A stretch of 64,000 bases of DNA from CBDBCK01 sp965203345 (GTDB lineage Bacteria > Chloroflexota > Dehalococcoidia > Lucifugimonadales > Lucifugimonadaceae): positions 1,178,001 to 1,242,000 of the forward strand of contig CBDBCK010000028.1 in the NCBI GenBank assembly GCA_965203345.1. Direction: 5' to 3'. Shown in pieces: positions 18,737-27,291 of the stretch. A model generated the notes under the pieces. It ran no database searches, was not told the origin of the DNA, and saw only the letters and a list, made by a program, of their open reading frames with translations. Within the stretch, counting starts at the first letter, position 1, and each line of letters begins with the position of its first letter. A program made the translations under genes and the position numbers.

Positions 18737-19210
18737 TCAGATATTCTCCACTAACGACTGCTCATAAGTAGCGAAATCTTTCCGAAGAGGATGTCCTGGA
18801 AAGCCTTCCCAAAGCATTATCCGCTTCAATTGAGGGTGTCCTTCAAAGCGTATACCCATCAGATCCCATGTCTCTCTCTCTTGAAAATCGGCTCCACGCC
18901 ATACAGAAAATACTGATGGGACTGAGGGCGTACCACGGCCCGGATCAGTCTTAACTTTCAGTACAGCAAAGGAGTTCTCCTGCAGAGAACGAAGATGATA
19001 AACCACCTCAAAATGATCTATGTAGTCCACCGCTGTAAGGCTCACCAGCATGTCAAACTGAAAATCAGAAGAGCCGTGTAAGAGTTTCGCCGCTTCTAAA
19101 AGAACTGAACATTTTATCCATACGCTGTCTTCTTTCCATGATTCGACCGAGTGAGGTAAGGCGGAATTGAGAGCAGAAGCTAGCTCTTCTCCTTTCCAGT
19201 AACGGATCAT
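18737..19210 (-). CDS. nuoC: NADH-quinone oxidoreductase subunit C (30 kDa)
   Basis: A 157-residue peripheral-arm subunit. The signature 'ADFQERETWDLMGIRFEGHPQLKRIMLWEGFPGHPLRKDF' block is intact near the C-terminus, with 'LVSLTAVDY' earlier. It supports docking of NuoD. ATG overlaps the nuoB stop. Length is normal for an unfused NuoC. Confidence 0.94.
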   Translation of the reverse strand: MIRYWKGEELASALNSALPHSVESWKEDSVWIKCSVLLEAAKLLHGSSDFQFDMLVSLTAVDYIDHFEVVYHLRSLQENSFAVLKVKTDPGRGTPSVPSVFSVWRGADFQERETWDLMGIRFEGHPQLKRIMLWEGFPGHPLRKDFATYEQSLVENI

Positions 19211-19854
19211 TTCGACCCCGCAGGTGTTCCACGAAGGCTGTACCGTTTGACCTTCTCATGGAGCTGCATTATACCGTACAAGAGAGCGTCTGGCCGTGGA
19301 GGACAACCCGGGACATACACGTCCACGGGCACTATATGGTTGACTCCTGGGACTACGGAATAACTCTGAAAGTAAGGCCCGCCTGATGTAGCACACACAC
19401 CCATGGAGATAACCCATTTCGGTTCTGACATCTGCTCGTACAAACGCCGGAGAGGTACTGCCATTTTCCAAGTAACAGTGCCAGCGACTATCATCAAGTC
19501 TGATTGACGAGGCGAAGCTCGGAAAGCTTCCATCCCAAAACGAGATATATCAAATCTGGACATAGCAGTAGCTATCATCTCAAATACGCAGCAAGCCAAT
19601 CCAAATTGCATAGGAAACATAGACGATTTTCGCGCCCAGTTGAGCATGCCGTCCAAGGAGGTAACCAGCACATTCCTGTCAAATTCGCTTACAGGCTCAA
19701 CTATGTTCTCAGGGAAAGGCTTACGACGCGTAACCTTCAGCCGATTTATTTCTCTACCTTCTTCTTTATCCATATCCCAAGTAGAGTCGGCGAGGGAGGC
19801 CCGTTCCGGCTGAGTTGTCGCGTCGTTTGACAGATGTGAATGATTGTCCGGCAT
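19207..19854 (-). CDS. nuoB: NADH-quinone oxidoreductase subunit B (cluster N2)
   Basis: A 215-residue subunit that binds 4Fe-4S cluster N2, the direct electron donor to quinone. Ligands are visible as the tandem cysteines of FGLACCVFEM, a Cys in 'ISMGVCATSGGPY' and a Cys in 'VDVYVPGCPPRPDALLYG'. There is an N-terminal extension of about 50 residues before the core, rich in charged residues. ATG start 14 bp after nuoA. Confidence 0.96.
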   Translation of the reverse strand: MPDNHSHLSNDATTQPERASLADSTWDMDKEEGREINRLKVTRRKPFPENIVEPVSEFDRNVLVTSLDGMLNWARKSSMFPMQFGLACCVFEMIATAMSRFDISRFGMEAFRASPRQSDLMIVAGTVTWKMAVPLRRLYEQMSEPKWVISMGVCATSGGPYFQSYSVVPGVNHIVPVDVYVPGCPPRPDALLYGIMQLHEKVKRYSLRGTPAGSK

Positions 19855-19868
19855 AGTAACAGAGAGAA

Positions 19869-20264
19869 CTAACGCCAGTCTAATGCGTTCTTACGCCAAG
19901 CATAAAGATACCCCACAGTCAAGATGAAGAGAAACAGCATTAATGCTCCAAAAATCGTCCAGCCGAACTGGCTTGAAGCTACACCGAACTTGACAGCAAC
20001 TGGAAAAAGTAAGGCAGCTTCTATGTCGAAAAGGACAAACAGAAGAGCAAAATAGTAGTAACGCAGGTTGAAGCGAGAAGGACGAGGACTGAAGGGTTTC
20101 ATCCCTCCTTCATAGGCTGTGCTCTTGACTATTGAGGGGCGAGAAGGACGTATCCTGAACCGAGAACCCAAAGCAGATATACTGAGCATACCCACGGGGA
20201 CAGCTATTGATATTAGAGCGAAGATTATAAGAACCCCGTATTGACGCAGGTAGTCATCCAGCAT
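19869..20264 (-). CDS. nuoA: NADH-quinone oxidoreductase subunit A
   Basis: A 131-residue membrane subunit with three helices; first gene of the nuo operon. The conserved 'STAYEGGMKPFSP' loop (normally YECG or YESG) and 'FNLRYYYFALLFVLFDIEAALLFPVAV' helix (conserved D and E) identify it. In many NuoA proteins the loop residue is Cys; here it is Gly. ATG start; a candidate promoter lies about 75-105 bases upstream. Confidence 0.94.
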   Translation of the reverse strand: MLDDYLRQYGVLIIFALISIAVPVGMLSISALGSRFRIRPSRPSIVKSTAYEGGMKPFSPRPSRFNLRYYYFALLFVLFDIEAALLFPVAVKFGVASSQFGWTIFGALMLFLFILTVGYLYAWRKNALDWR

Positions 20265-20659
20265 AGATTAAGCCGCTTGCTTGTCCGTTGAAAAGTGCCT
20301 TGTCCTAAACCTGGCGAAGCGCAATGCTTGCCGCATCTTAGTTTAGCACCCTATGAGCATAGCAGCAACTTTGTGACCGGGGTTATTCCACAAAACGTCA
20401 AAACTGAATAAAGAGTCGTTAGCCTACACCTTTCATGGCAACCTTAAATAAAATAGGCTGCAAAGTTTACAATCCGTTCTATTCAGATAACAACGGCGCC
20501 GGCTCAGGCTTCTAATACGAGGTTACGAGAGGGCGGTCAAATATAGTTACTTTACTCTTAAGGGTGCTGGAATGAACTGGATACCCAGATGGGGAAATAT
20601 CAGGTTGCACTTACTAAAGGTACCTTAAAGCAACCCTTTGATCTAGAGCATCATCATTG
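20265..20659. other. Gene-free spacer upstream of the nuo operon
   Basis: A 395-bp spacer between the nuoA start and the end of the RraA-like gene on the same strand. It should hold the nuo promoter. Apart from the candidate hexamers listed separately I see no open frame of convincing quality, no tRNA and no strong hairpin. Confidence 0.5.
20340..20368 (-). promoter_or_regulatory. Candidate sigma70-type promoter for nuoA
   Basis: Reading the minus strand, TTGCTG (20368-20363) is followed after 17 bases by TAAACT (20345-20340). The resulting 5' leader to nuoA would be about 70 bases. The match is partial, so this is a candidate only. Confidence 0.3.
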
Positions 20660-21418
20660 TCAGGTTGTTTGGGTCTTCTTAGGAGGTGGATAATACTTGC
20701 CAGGGCGTACCTTCTCTCTCATCACTTTTTCTTTTATGTGCTGCTCAATGGCTTCGTGATGTTCTACCCACTCAATACACTCTTCAGCATACCAGGACGG
20801 TACTACTACAACCCCGTCGTTGTCCCCCACTAACACGTCTCCCGGGCGGACTAATACTCCCCCGCATTGAATGTCTATATTTTCTTCTGCAGGTTCGCCC
20901 CATGGCCTGCCACCGTAAGGTGTACGTCCACAGGCATACACCGTTAATCCATAGTTCTCGTTCGTCAAGACATCCAAGTCGCGGATAGCACCGTCCGTTA
21001 CCACGCCATCAGCACGATTCATCTTGAGTTGCAAGAGCTTTACGTCGCCTGCCACTGCCGCGAACTTCTGCCCCATGAGATCTGCTACTAGTACATCACC
21101 TGGACCACAACGGCTCATAGCTATATATTCCGGAGAATTCTCTCCAAGTTTGGTCTCAGCATCTTTATCCATCCTGGGCGGTAGAAAACGCAGGGTGCGC
21201 GCCCTTGCAGCGAGCCTCTTGCCGGGGGTCATCGGCATAACGTTTTCCATAAATGGCTTCGGTACGCCCAGATCTGTGCATACCGCACTCCATACGGTAG
21301 CCGTAGGCACTTTCTTGAACCGTTCTAGTAACTCGTCTGAGACATTGGTAGGGTCCATTGAACGATCAGGGATTTTTATGGCTTCTGCACCGGTATCGGT
21401 ATTGTCCTCATTGAGCAT
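20660..21418 (-). CDS. RraA-like / 4-hydroxy-4-methyl-2-oxoglutarate aldolase family protein
   Basis: A 252-residue protein of the RraA/HMG-aldolase family. Signature segments: 'GPGDVLVADLMGQKFAAVAGDVKLLQLKMNRADGVVTDGAIRDLDVL', containing the substrate-binding G..L and the catalytic Arg/Asp in DGAIRDLD, then 'GDVLVGDNDGVVVVP'. The fuller length favours the class II aldolase/oxaloacetate decarboxylase role over the small RNase E inhibitor. ATG start with GGAGGAAAG eight bases upstream. The stretch ends in a Lys/Pro-rich tail. It is probably cytosolic and part of organic-acid catabolism. Confidence 0.85.
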   Translation of the reverse strand: MLNEDNTDTGAEAIKIPDRSMDPTNVSDELLERFKKVPTATVWSAVCTDLGVPKPFMENVMPMTPGKRLAARARTLRFLPPRMDKDAETKLGENSPEYIAMSRCGPGDVLVADLMGQKFAAVAGDVKLLQLKMNRADGVVTDGAIRDLDVLTNENYGLTVYACGRTPYGGRPWGEPAEENIDIQCGGVLVRPGDVLVGDNDGVVVVPSWYAEECIEWVEHHEAIEQHIKEKVMREKVRPGKYYPPPKKTQTT

Positions 21419-21533
21419 CGTTTATCTTTCCTCCAATTTCGTACTGTTTATCATTTAACTGATTCTTGTATATAAGTAAAGCACATAGTCCCATATGCAA
21501 GACAAAGTATGAAGATGTTTGGTTAATGTCCCA

Positions 21534-22295
21534 TTATTGAGGACGACTTACAAGCTGGAGTAATTTAAGAGCGGGTTTCAAAACTGCAATCAGAAATCCT
21601 CCATGCATATTGTTTTTCTTATATACTCGGCACATTTCCAGATTCCCTTTTATAATGTTTCCTATCGACCCGCCGGAATTCCCGCCAGGCGCCATATCCA
21701 CAAGAATCTGTTTCAGATACTTCACCTTGACCCCGTGCTTAAACAACACGCGCAACATAAAATCCGAGTCTCCCGCAATAGAGTGCTGCTGGTCAAACAC
21801 ACCATAACGTTCGTATACCCGCTTCCTCACAAAAAATGTCGGGTGAGGGGGCAACCAGCCATAATACAGCTTCATCCTGCGATACTCTCCAGCTTGCCAA
21901 TACCGCACTATCTTGCCATCTTTATTGGTATAGATCTGATCACCATAGCAGGCGTCAATGCTTTGGTCTGTGATGAAAACTTCCATCACGTCTCGTATGA
22001 CGAATCGGTTAGCATATCGATCATCTGATGCCAAATAGTGAACAACGTCGTCGGATGTCGCGGAAGAACTGGCAATACCTTTGTTAACCCCGTCAAAAAT
22101 CCCTGCATCCGGCTCACTTATAAAAACTGATATACACTCTTTATAGTTCTCAAGAACTTTCAGAGTACCATCTGTAGAGCCACCGTCTATAACTATCAGC
22201 TCAAGCTTATAGTCGTGCTGCTGTGAAAGTATTGTGTCCAGAGAGCGCTCTACTCGAGTGTCGTTGAACACTGGAACTATTACGGAGATCTTCAT
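21534..22295 (-). CDS. Glycosyltransferase family 2
   Basis: A 253-residue GT-A fold transferase. The N-terminal 'ISVIVPVFNDTRVERSLDTILSQ', 'LIVIDGGSTDGTLKVL' and 'DAGIFDGVNKGIASS' are the nucleotide-sugar binding pattern, and 'YLASDDRY' is the DxD-like metal motif. 'HPTFFVRKRVYERYGVFD...GDSDFMLRVLFKHG' matches the colanic-acid-type (WcaE-like) subgroup. There are no membrane segments. Its ATG overlaps the pepA stop (ATGA), an odd operon partner for an aminopeptidase. Acceptor sugar unknown. Confidence 0.88.
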   Translation of the reverse strand: MKISVIVPVFNDTRVERSLDTILSQQHDYKLELIVIDGGSTDGTLKVLENYKECISVFISEPDAGIFDGVNKGIASSSATSDDVVHYLASDDRYANRFVIRDVMEVFITDQSIDACYGDQIYTNKDGKIVRYWQAGEYRRMKLYYGWLPPHPTFFVRKRVYERYGVFDQQHSIAGDSDFMLRVLFKHGVKVKYLKQILVDMAPGGNSGGSIGNIIKGNLEMCRVYKKNNMHGGFLIAVLKPALKLLQLVSRPQ

Positions 22296-23833
22296 TGCAG
22301 AGAGTCGCTTGTCAACTCAGCCAAGTTCAAAGCCAGTTGGGCGAGAAGTCTAGCCACTGCACCTGTAGCACCCTTTACAACCTCTCCGTCGGTAACCCTT
22401 GCAATGTTGACGCCGGCCATATCAAGATGGACCCAAGGTGTATCTTCTGCAAATTCAGCCAGGAACTGAGCCGCTTTTACAGAGCCTGCGGTCGCGCCGC
22501 CAGTATTAGTCAAATCTGCTATTTCTGAACGTCTTTCCTTGTCCGCTATAGGGTCATCCAATGGCATGCTCCAAACGTTGTCTCCATGCCTTCGCCCAGC
22601 TCTTATCACCTCTTGCAATAAAGAAGTATCGTTACTGTAGCCAGCTGCGTTACCACCGCCCAAAGCTACTCTGACTGCACCCGTCAGAGTGGCCGCGTCT
22701 ACTATCCGAGCTGCACTGTTCTTCTTGGCGTAGCAGATAGCGTCAGCCAGAGTAAGCCTACCTTCAGCATCTGTATTTTCCACCTCGATATAAAGCCCGT
22801 TCATAGCTTTGACCACGTCACCAGGCCTTTGGGCACTACCGCTGGGCATGTTTTCGGTAGCTGGGCACACGGCGTGTACGTTGATTCGGGGTCTAATCTC
22901 GGATATTGCCTGCATAGCCGCCAAAACGGCGGCACCTCCGCCCATATCCCCTTTCATATCTCCCATCCGCAACGAAGGCTTCAAAGACACTCCTCCAGAG
23001 TCAAACGTTATACTTTTGCCTATCAACCAGACATTGTTGTGAGGAGTGTCTGGGTTTCCTTCGTAAGTCATATGTATCAGACGGGGCGGACGGACGCTTC
23101 CCTGAGCTACTGCTAAATACGCTCCCATCCCTTCGCGTTCACACTCCTCACGCGAAAGTATCTGACAAACGATATCTCCATTCTGTGCTATTTGTTCTGC
23201 AACCATTGCCATGTCGTCAGGACTGAGACGGTTCGCCGGTTCGTTCACGAGATCGCGAGCTAACATCGCCGCTCTAGCCATCACCTGACCATGCCAAAGA
23301 CCTTTCTCAAGAGCCGGTAAGTCGGACGCTTTATCGTACATCATAAAAAGCTTGGAGGGGTTTTGTTTTTTAGAAGCAGTCTTCGAACGATATTTCTCAA
23401 AGCGGTACAGACCAAGCAAAGCTCCTTCAGAGATGGCTTCCGAAGTCAATTCAGGATCTAAGTTCAAAAATTCAGCTCCAAACAGCTCGGTTACCGCAGA
23501 GTCCACTGAGATAGAGCGCAATTTTCTCATAACGCTAGCGATTGCTCTTCGGCATGAAGAAAGAGTAAACGCTTCAGGTTTTCCCAGCCCGGTTATCAGT
23601 AAACGCTTCGGACCGAACTCTGGATAAATGGAACTGGGAGTATGAATAAGGGTCAGTTCTCCTGCTGCACCGGTTATTTCTCCTTGATCCACGAGATAGA
23701 GTACATAGTCTATAAGTGCGGGAACAGAAGCTAAAGCTTGCAACTCACCTGTCTTCGCGGGTTCAAACAAACCCACGGCTAAAGCGTCAGCCTGAAGGTT
23801 CATTAGACTGTCTGAAACTAAAGATATCTCCAT
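22292..23833 (-). CDS. pepA: Leucyl aminopeptidase (M17 family)
   Basis: A protein of about 513 residues, a cytosolic bimetal aminopeptidase. The diagnostic NTDAEGRLTLADA motif is present, preceded by 'IGKSITFDSGGVSLKPS' and 'DMKGDMGGGAAVLAAM', which carry the metal ligands (Lys, Asp, Asp) and catalytic Lys/Arg. The frame is open to 23899, but the 22 extra residues are Arg/Trp-rich and unlike the family; a GGAGA just upstream of the ATG at 23833 decides the start. The stop overlaps the GT2 start. Confidence 0.93.
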   Translation of the reverse strand: MEISLVSDSLMNLQADALAVGLFEPAKTGELQALASVPALIDYVLYLVDQGEITGAAGELTLIHTPSSIYPEFGPKRLLITGLGKPEAFTLSSCRRAIASVMRKLRSISVDSAVTELFGAEFLNLDPELTSEAISEGALLGLYRFEKYRSKTASKKQNPSKLFMMYDKASDLPALEKGLWHGQVMARAAMLARDLVNEPANRLSPDDMAMVAEQIAQNGDIVCQILSREECEREGMGAYLAVAQGSVRPPRLIHMTYEGNPDTPHNNVWLIGKSITFDSGGVSLKPSLRMGDMKGDMGGGAAVLAAMQAISEIRPRINVHAVCPATENMPSGSAQRPGDVVKAMNGLYIEVENTDAEGRLTLADAICYAKKNSAARIVDAATLTGAVRVALGGGNAAGYSNDTSLLQEVIRAGRRHGDNVWSMPLDDPIADKERRSEIADLTNTGGATAGSVKAAQFLAEFAEDTPWVHLDMAGVNIARVTDGEVVKGATGAVARLLAQLALNLAELTSDSLQ

Positions 23834-24599
23834 AACTCTCCATCTCCAGCGGGCACGCCAACATATCGTAATGCGGTTACATGTTCGCAAGTTAAACATC
23901 TAAGGGTAAGGAAACAGAGGTTTGCCGAAATTTCGCAAAGCTATATTCGCCCCCCCCCCCATCCCTTTATCCTTATAGGGATACCGCCCTTCCCAAAGAA
24001 TCCTCTTGTACTTGCTTCTATCTAAAATAAGTATAAATCGCTAGATAGTCAGTGGGAAATAGTAGCCGAGTCAGTTAAACGTTGCAAAGGCAGAGAGTCA
24101 GCGAGACGCTTTAAAAGTATTACCCTGAATACGGTTTACAGAGTTTTCGAAAATACTCCTGCAGGTTGTACAACCATCAGAACCTGATACATAATCCTTA
24201 CTAGTTGATGAATACCTCTAAGTTGGGTATCGCCACTTGTTTACTCAAGGGTTTATAGCCATTTCCAAACAAAAAACGCTGAAGCATACCGATACCCTGG
24301 CGCCCTCCGTCTCTTTTGAAGAACGGTAACAAAGTCCTTTTTCCTTCATAACGATTAACAAGGTAAGTCCAAGAAAGTGGTGTTCCTTCTACTTGCACGT
24401 TTGTTCAAACCTTGACATTATAGTTAACGGATACCCGTATACGTAACAGTCACTCGCGAGTTGGGAATGTAGAGGAATTTTTACTTGTCTAGTACTCTTC
24501 TTATATAAAGCTAAATATAGTACGGAAGTAACCTTGAACTCTTTTTGCTAAGTTGCTAGGATTTTTTCATAACGTCCAGAAGTAAGAAAGGTATTCATA
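23834..24599. other. Long gene-free spacer between divergent pepA and MBL genes
   Basis: A 766-bp divergent intergenic region. It must contain promoters for pepA (minus) and the MBL gene (plus). The only striking element is a run of eleven C at 23950-23960. A 65-codon minus-strand frame at 24201-24398 has no recognisable motif and no good ribosome site, so I do not call it a gene. Confidence 0.5.
23950..23960. repeat. Eleven-base C homopolymer upstream of pepA
   Basis: Eleven consecutive C (G on the pepA strand) lie 117 bases upstream of the pepA ATG. Such tracts can slip during replication and alter promoter spacing, but they are also a common place for assembly error. Confidence 0.9.
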
Positions 24600-25457
24600 A
24601 TGACTTTAGTCAAGAAGAGACGCAACATGGCGGTCAAAGTAGTTACAGATGGGACACACTCCATAGACGGCGGTAGAGTGAACGCAAATATGGATTGGGA
24701 GGATTGGGTTCTGCGATATAAACCGAATCGCAAGAACAAGATCAGACTAGGACTGAACTGTCTGCTTATCCAATCACCCTGGGGAAATATCCTGATCAAT
24801 ACAGGAATGGGGAACCGATTTCCCGCTCAACTGAGGAGTTACTACGGCCATACCACATCGAAACTGAACGCTAGCCTGAAGCTACACAAAGTTTCCCGAA
24901 AGGATATTGATTTAGTCTATTTCACTAGCGCACACTTCCATGTGATGGGTGGTGCAGTAAAAATCGACAAGGAGGGAGAACCCTTTTTGAATTTCCCAAA
25001 CGCTGATCATTTAATACAGGAGAATGCATGGGAAGAGCTAAAACAACCAGGCATAACGCAAAAAGACCTCTATGGGCCTGATAGAGACAAGTTTATGGAG
25101 GAAATCAAATTGATAGAAGCTGAAAACAAACTGAAGCTGATTAACGGAAACCAAGAGATATCACCCGGCGTATCTGTTGAACTTGCGGAAGGGTTCAGCA
25201 ACGGTCATTCAATAACCAAGGTAAACGCAGGGTCAGACCGTTACACATACTTGGCCGACCTTGTGCCAACGGCAGATCATGTGCACCTACCGTGCATCAC
25301 TGCCTGGGACAGACGTCCTGATGATATGGCAAAGGCAAAGAGCAAGATACTAAGCGAGGCTCAGAAAGAAGGCCATATGTTGATTTTCAGTCATGGTACA
25401 GAAGTAATTACCGCCTACATTACACCATCAGGTGCAGTACAGCCAGTCAAGATATAA
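24600..25457 (+). CDS. MBL-fold (metallo-beta-lactamase-like) protein with degenerate metal site
   Basis: A 285-residue protein with the overall pattern of MBL-fold hydrolases: 'CLLIQSPWGNILINTGMG', a 'VYFTSAHFHVMGGA' turn at about residues 107-119, 'YLADLVPTADHVHLP' (Asp kept), and 'MLIFSHGTEVITAYI' (final His kept). The key HxHxDH motif is replaced: aligned on the GG, the first His is Ser110, Asp is His114 and the last His is Val115. The usual DTG is NTG. It is probably not a standard zinc hydrolase. A second in-frame ATG at codon 10 is an alternative start. It stands alone on the plus strand. Confidence 0.78.
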   Translation: MTLVKKRRNMAVKVVTDGTHSIDGGRVNANMDWEDWVLRYKPNRKNKIRLGLNCLLIQSPWGNILINTGMGNRFPAQLRSYYGHTTSKLNASLKLHKVSRKDIDLVYFTSAHFHVMGGAVKIDKEGEPFLNFPNADHLIQENAWEELKQPGITQKDLYGPDRDKFMEEIKLIEAENKLKLINGNQEISPGVSVELAEGFSNGHSITKVNAGSDRYTYLADLVPTADHVHLPCITAWDRRPDDMAKAKSKILSEAQKEGHMLIFSHGTEVITAYITPSGAVQPVKI

Positions 25458-25834
25458 GGTTTTACGGGGCGCGTGAATTCTAATGATTCTTTCAAAACCT
25501 GGCGAGATGTGTCCCAAACCTTGCATAACGGTCTGGGATGTCAAGCCGAACGGGAACAGATTGAACGCGTTCATGGAAGCGCAAAAGATGTGTATAGTCG
25601 TCTTAGTATTCGGCAGGAGCATCTAGAGCTCGCGAGTCTTCAATAAAAGTAATCGGGAGCTAAGGTGTGGTTTTATGCCTAATTCTGAACAGCTCGGTCA
25701 AAATGTCTACATGACAAAACGGGATTTGGTCGTGCTTGTTCAAAGAGGTCGCACCCAAGCAAGTAGATCGTTACACAAACCCTTCCACTCCCCTACTGCT
25801 ATATCGGTCACTAATCCAACTATAGAAATTGTAA
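25458..25834. other. Gene-free spacer between convergent genes
   Basis: A 377-bp gap between the 3' ends of the MBL gene (plus) and mtaB (minus). Short frames at 25675-25923 (plus, running into mtaB) and 25428-25622 (minus) have no family signature and look like chance. I see no clear hairpin terminator. Confidence 0.5.
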
Positions 25835-27154
25835 CTAAACTTGCCCAGGCACAGATCTTGAAGCAAGTTGACACACTACCGTCAAGTCAGGTTCTACTAT
25901 CGAGAGCTTTGCAGGTTGTATGAACGAAGTACAGTCTCCCTCAACAGACGATGCAGCACGTACTCTGACGTAGTTATCGGTAAGTCCCCTCCTAGTTCCT
26001 TTTTCCCATAGAACAGGTCTGGTTTTTCCCACCAAGTCAAGGCGATATTTGAGGGCAAGCCGGAAAGCTTTTTCATGCGCCTCTTTTACTCGGTATTTCT
26101 TATCCGTTTCTGATATATCGCTCTTGAAGTGGGCGGCCGTTGTGCCAGGACGGGTTGAATAAGGGAAGACGTGGGTGGAAGCAAAAGCCACGCGCTCCAT
26201 CAGTTGTAGAGTAGAGTTGTAGTCCTCTTGCGTTTCCCCCGGGAACCCCACTATTACGTCGGTTGTTATAGAACAGTCCGGAACTCTTTCTCTCACCAGT
26301 TCAACCGCCTCTTCAAATCTACTGACAGTATAACGCCGCCGCATCCGTTGCAAAATAGTGTCAGAACCACTCTGGAGCGGTATATGGAAATGTGGGCACA
26401 GACGTCCGGCACCCATCCGTGTCCATAAAGACAAGAGTTCGTCATTGATCTCCAATGGCTGGAGGGAAGAGACGCGTATTCTTGGTATGGATGTATCAGC
26501 CAGCATGAATTTAAGCATGTTCGTGAGGTTCCATCCTTGCATATCAAAACCGTACGAGCCAAGTTGCGTACCGGTCAGTACCACCTCTAGACATCCATTT
26601 TCATGGAGGCTTTGGATTTGAGCGACTATCTCTCCTGGAGGTATTGAACGCTCTCTTCCCCTCACTTTCGGTACTATGCAGTAGGCGCAAACTTGATTAC
26701 AGCCTTCCTGTATTTTCACTGCTGCTCTTGAACGTCCCAGCAAACTCTCGTTTTCTCCATACCGTTTCAGCATCGGTTCAACAAGTAAACCAGGTGAAGG
26801 GTCTATAAACTCGGCTATCTTGTCGGTTAGGTTTTCCTTTTCCCTATTACCCGCTACAATATCTGCAAGGTTTAGGGATTGAAGCGTGGCTTTATCCCGT
26901 TCCGCATAGCATCCAGATGCCACTATAAGAGCGTTCGGTGCCCTCCTTCTGGCCAGTGCGAGAGCGTGGCGTGCTTTCCGGTCTGCTGTGGCTGTAACTG
27001 TACAAGAGTTCAGTATATACACGTCGGTAGGGGCTTTGTCGAGCACTATAGTGAACCCTGCTCCAACGAGAGCGGACGCTAGCCTTTGGCTGTCTGCCAT
27101 ATTCAGTTTGCAACCATGGGTGTCTATTTTTACAGTAGGTTGAAGAGCAGGCAT
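25835..27154 (-). CDS. mtaB: tRNA (N6-threonylcarbamoyladenosine-37 C2) methylthiotransferase MtaB
   Basis: A 439-residue radical-SAM methylthiotransferase. The N-terminal UPF0004 domain has its three Cys in 'THGCKLNMADSQ', 'YILNSCTVTA' and 'IVASGCYAERD'. The radical SAM motif is CNQVCAYCIVP (about residue 150), with 'VVLTGTQLGSYG' following. The C-terminal part resembles a TRAM domain. The THGCK N-terminus fits MtaB better than MiaB or RimO. It adds a methylthio group to t6A37 of tRNAs reading ANN codons. Single gene, ATG start. Confidence 0.93.
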   Translation of the reverse strand: MPALQPTVKIDTHGCKLNMADSQRLASALVGAGFTIVLDKAPTDVYILNSCTVTATADRKARHALALARRRAPNALIVASGCYAERDKATLQSLNLADIVAGNREKENLTDKIAEFIDPSPGLLVEPMLKRYGENESLLGRSRAAVKIQEGCNQVCAYCIVPKVRGRERSIPPGEIVAQIQSLHENGCLEVVLTGTQLGSYGFDMQGWNLTNMLKFMLADTSIPRIRVSSLQPLEINDELLSLWTRMGAGRLCPHFHIPLQSGSDTILQRMRRRYTVSRFEEAVELVRERVPDCSITTDVIVGFPGETQEDYNSTLQLMERVAFASTHVFPYSTRPGTTAAHFKSDISETDKKYRVKEAHEKAFRLALKYRLDLVGKTRPVLWEKGTRRGLTDNYVRVRAASSVEGDCTSFIQPAKLSIVEPDLTVVCQLASRSVPGQV

Positions 27155-27291
27155 GGAATTATAGTGATGGCAAGAATAGGTTTAAATCTATAGAGCGTAG
27201 GTCGCTAAGTAACTCAAGGATATTACCAAACCGTTATTCTCCATCAGTGTGCCTCTTATTACAGTTCCGAACATAGCTACGATGATAGTAA

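Noticed and set aside
24201..24398. 65-codon minus-strand frame in the pepA-MBL spacer
   Set aside because: No family motif, no good ribosome site, and composition unlike the coding genes around it.
25675..25923. 82-codon plus-strand frame between the MBL gene and mtaB
   Set aside because: Its 3' third overlaps mtaB in antisense and the rest has no recognisable domain.
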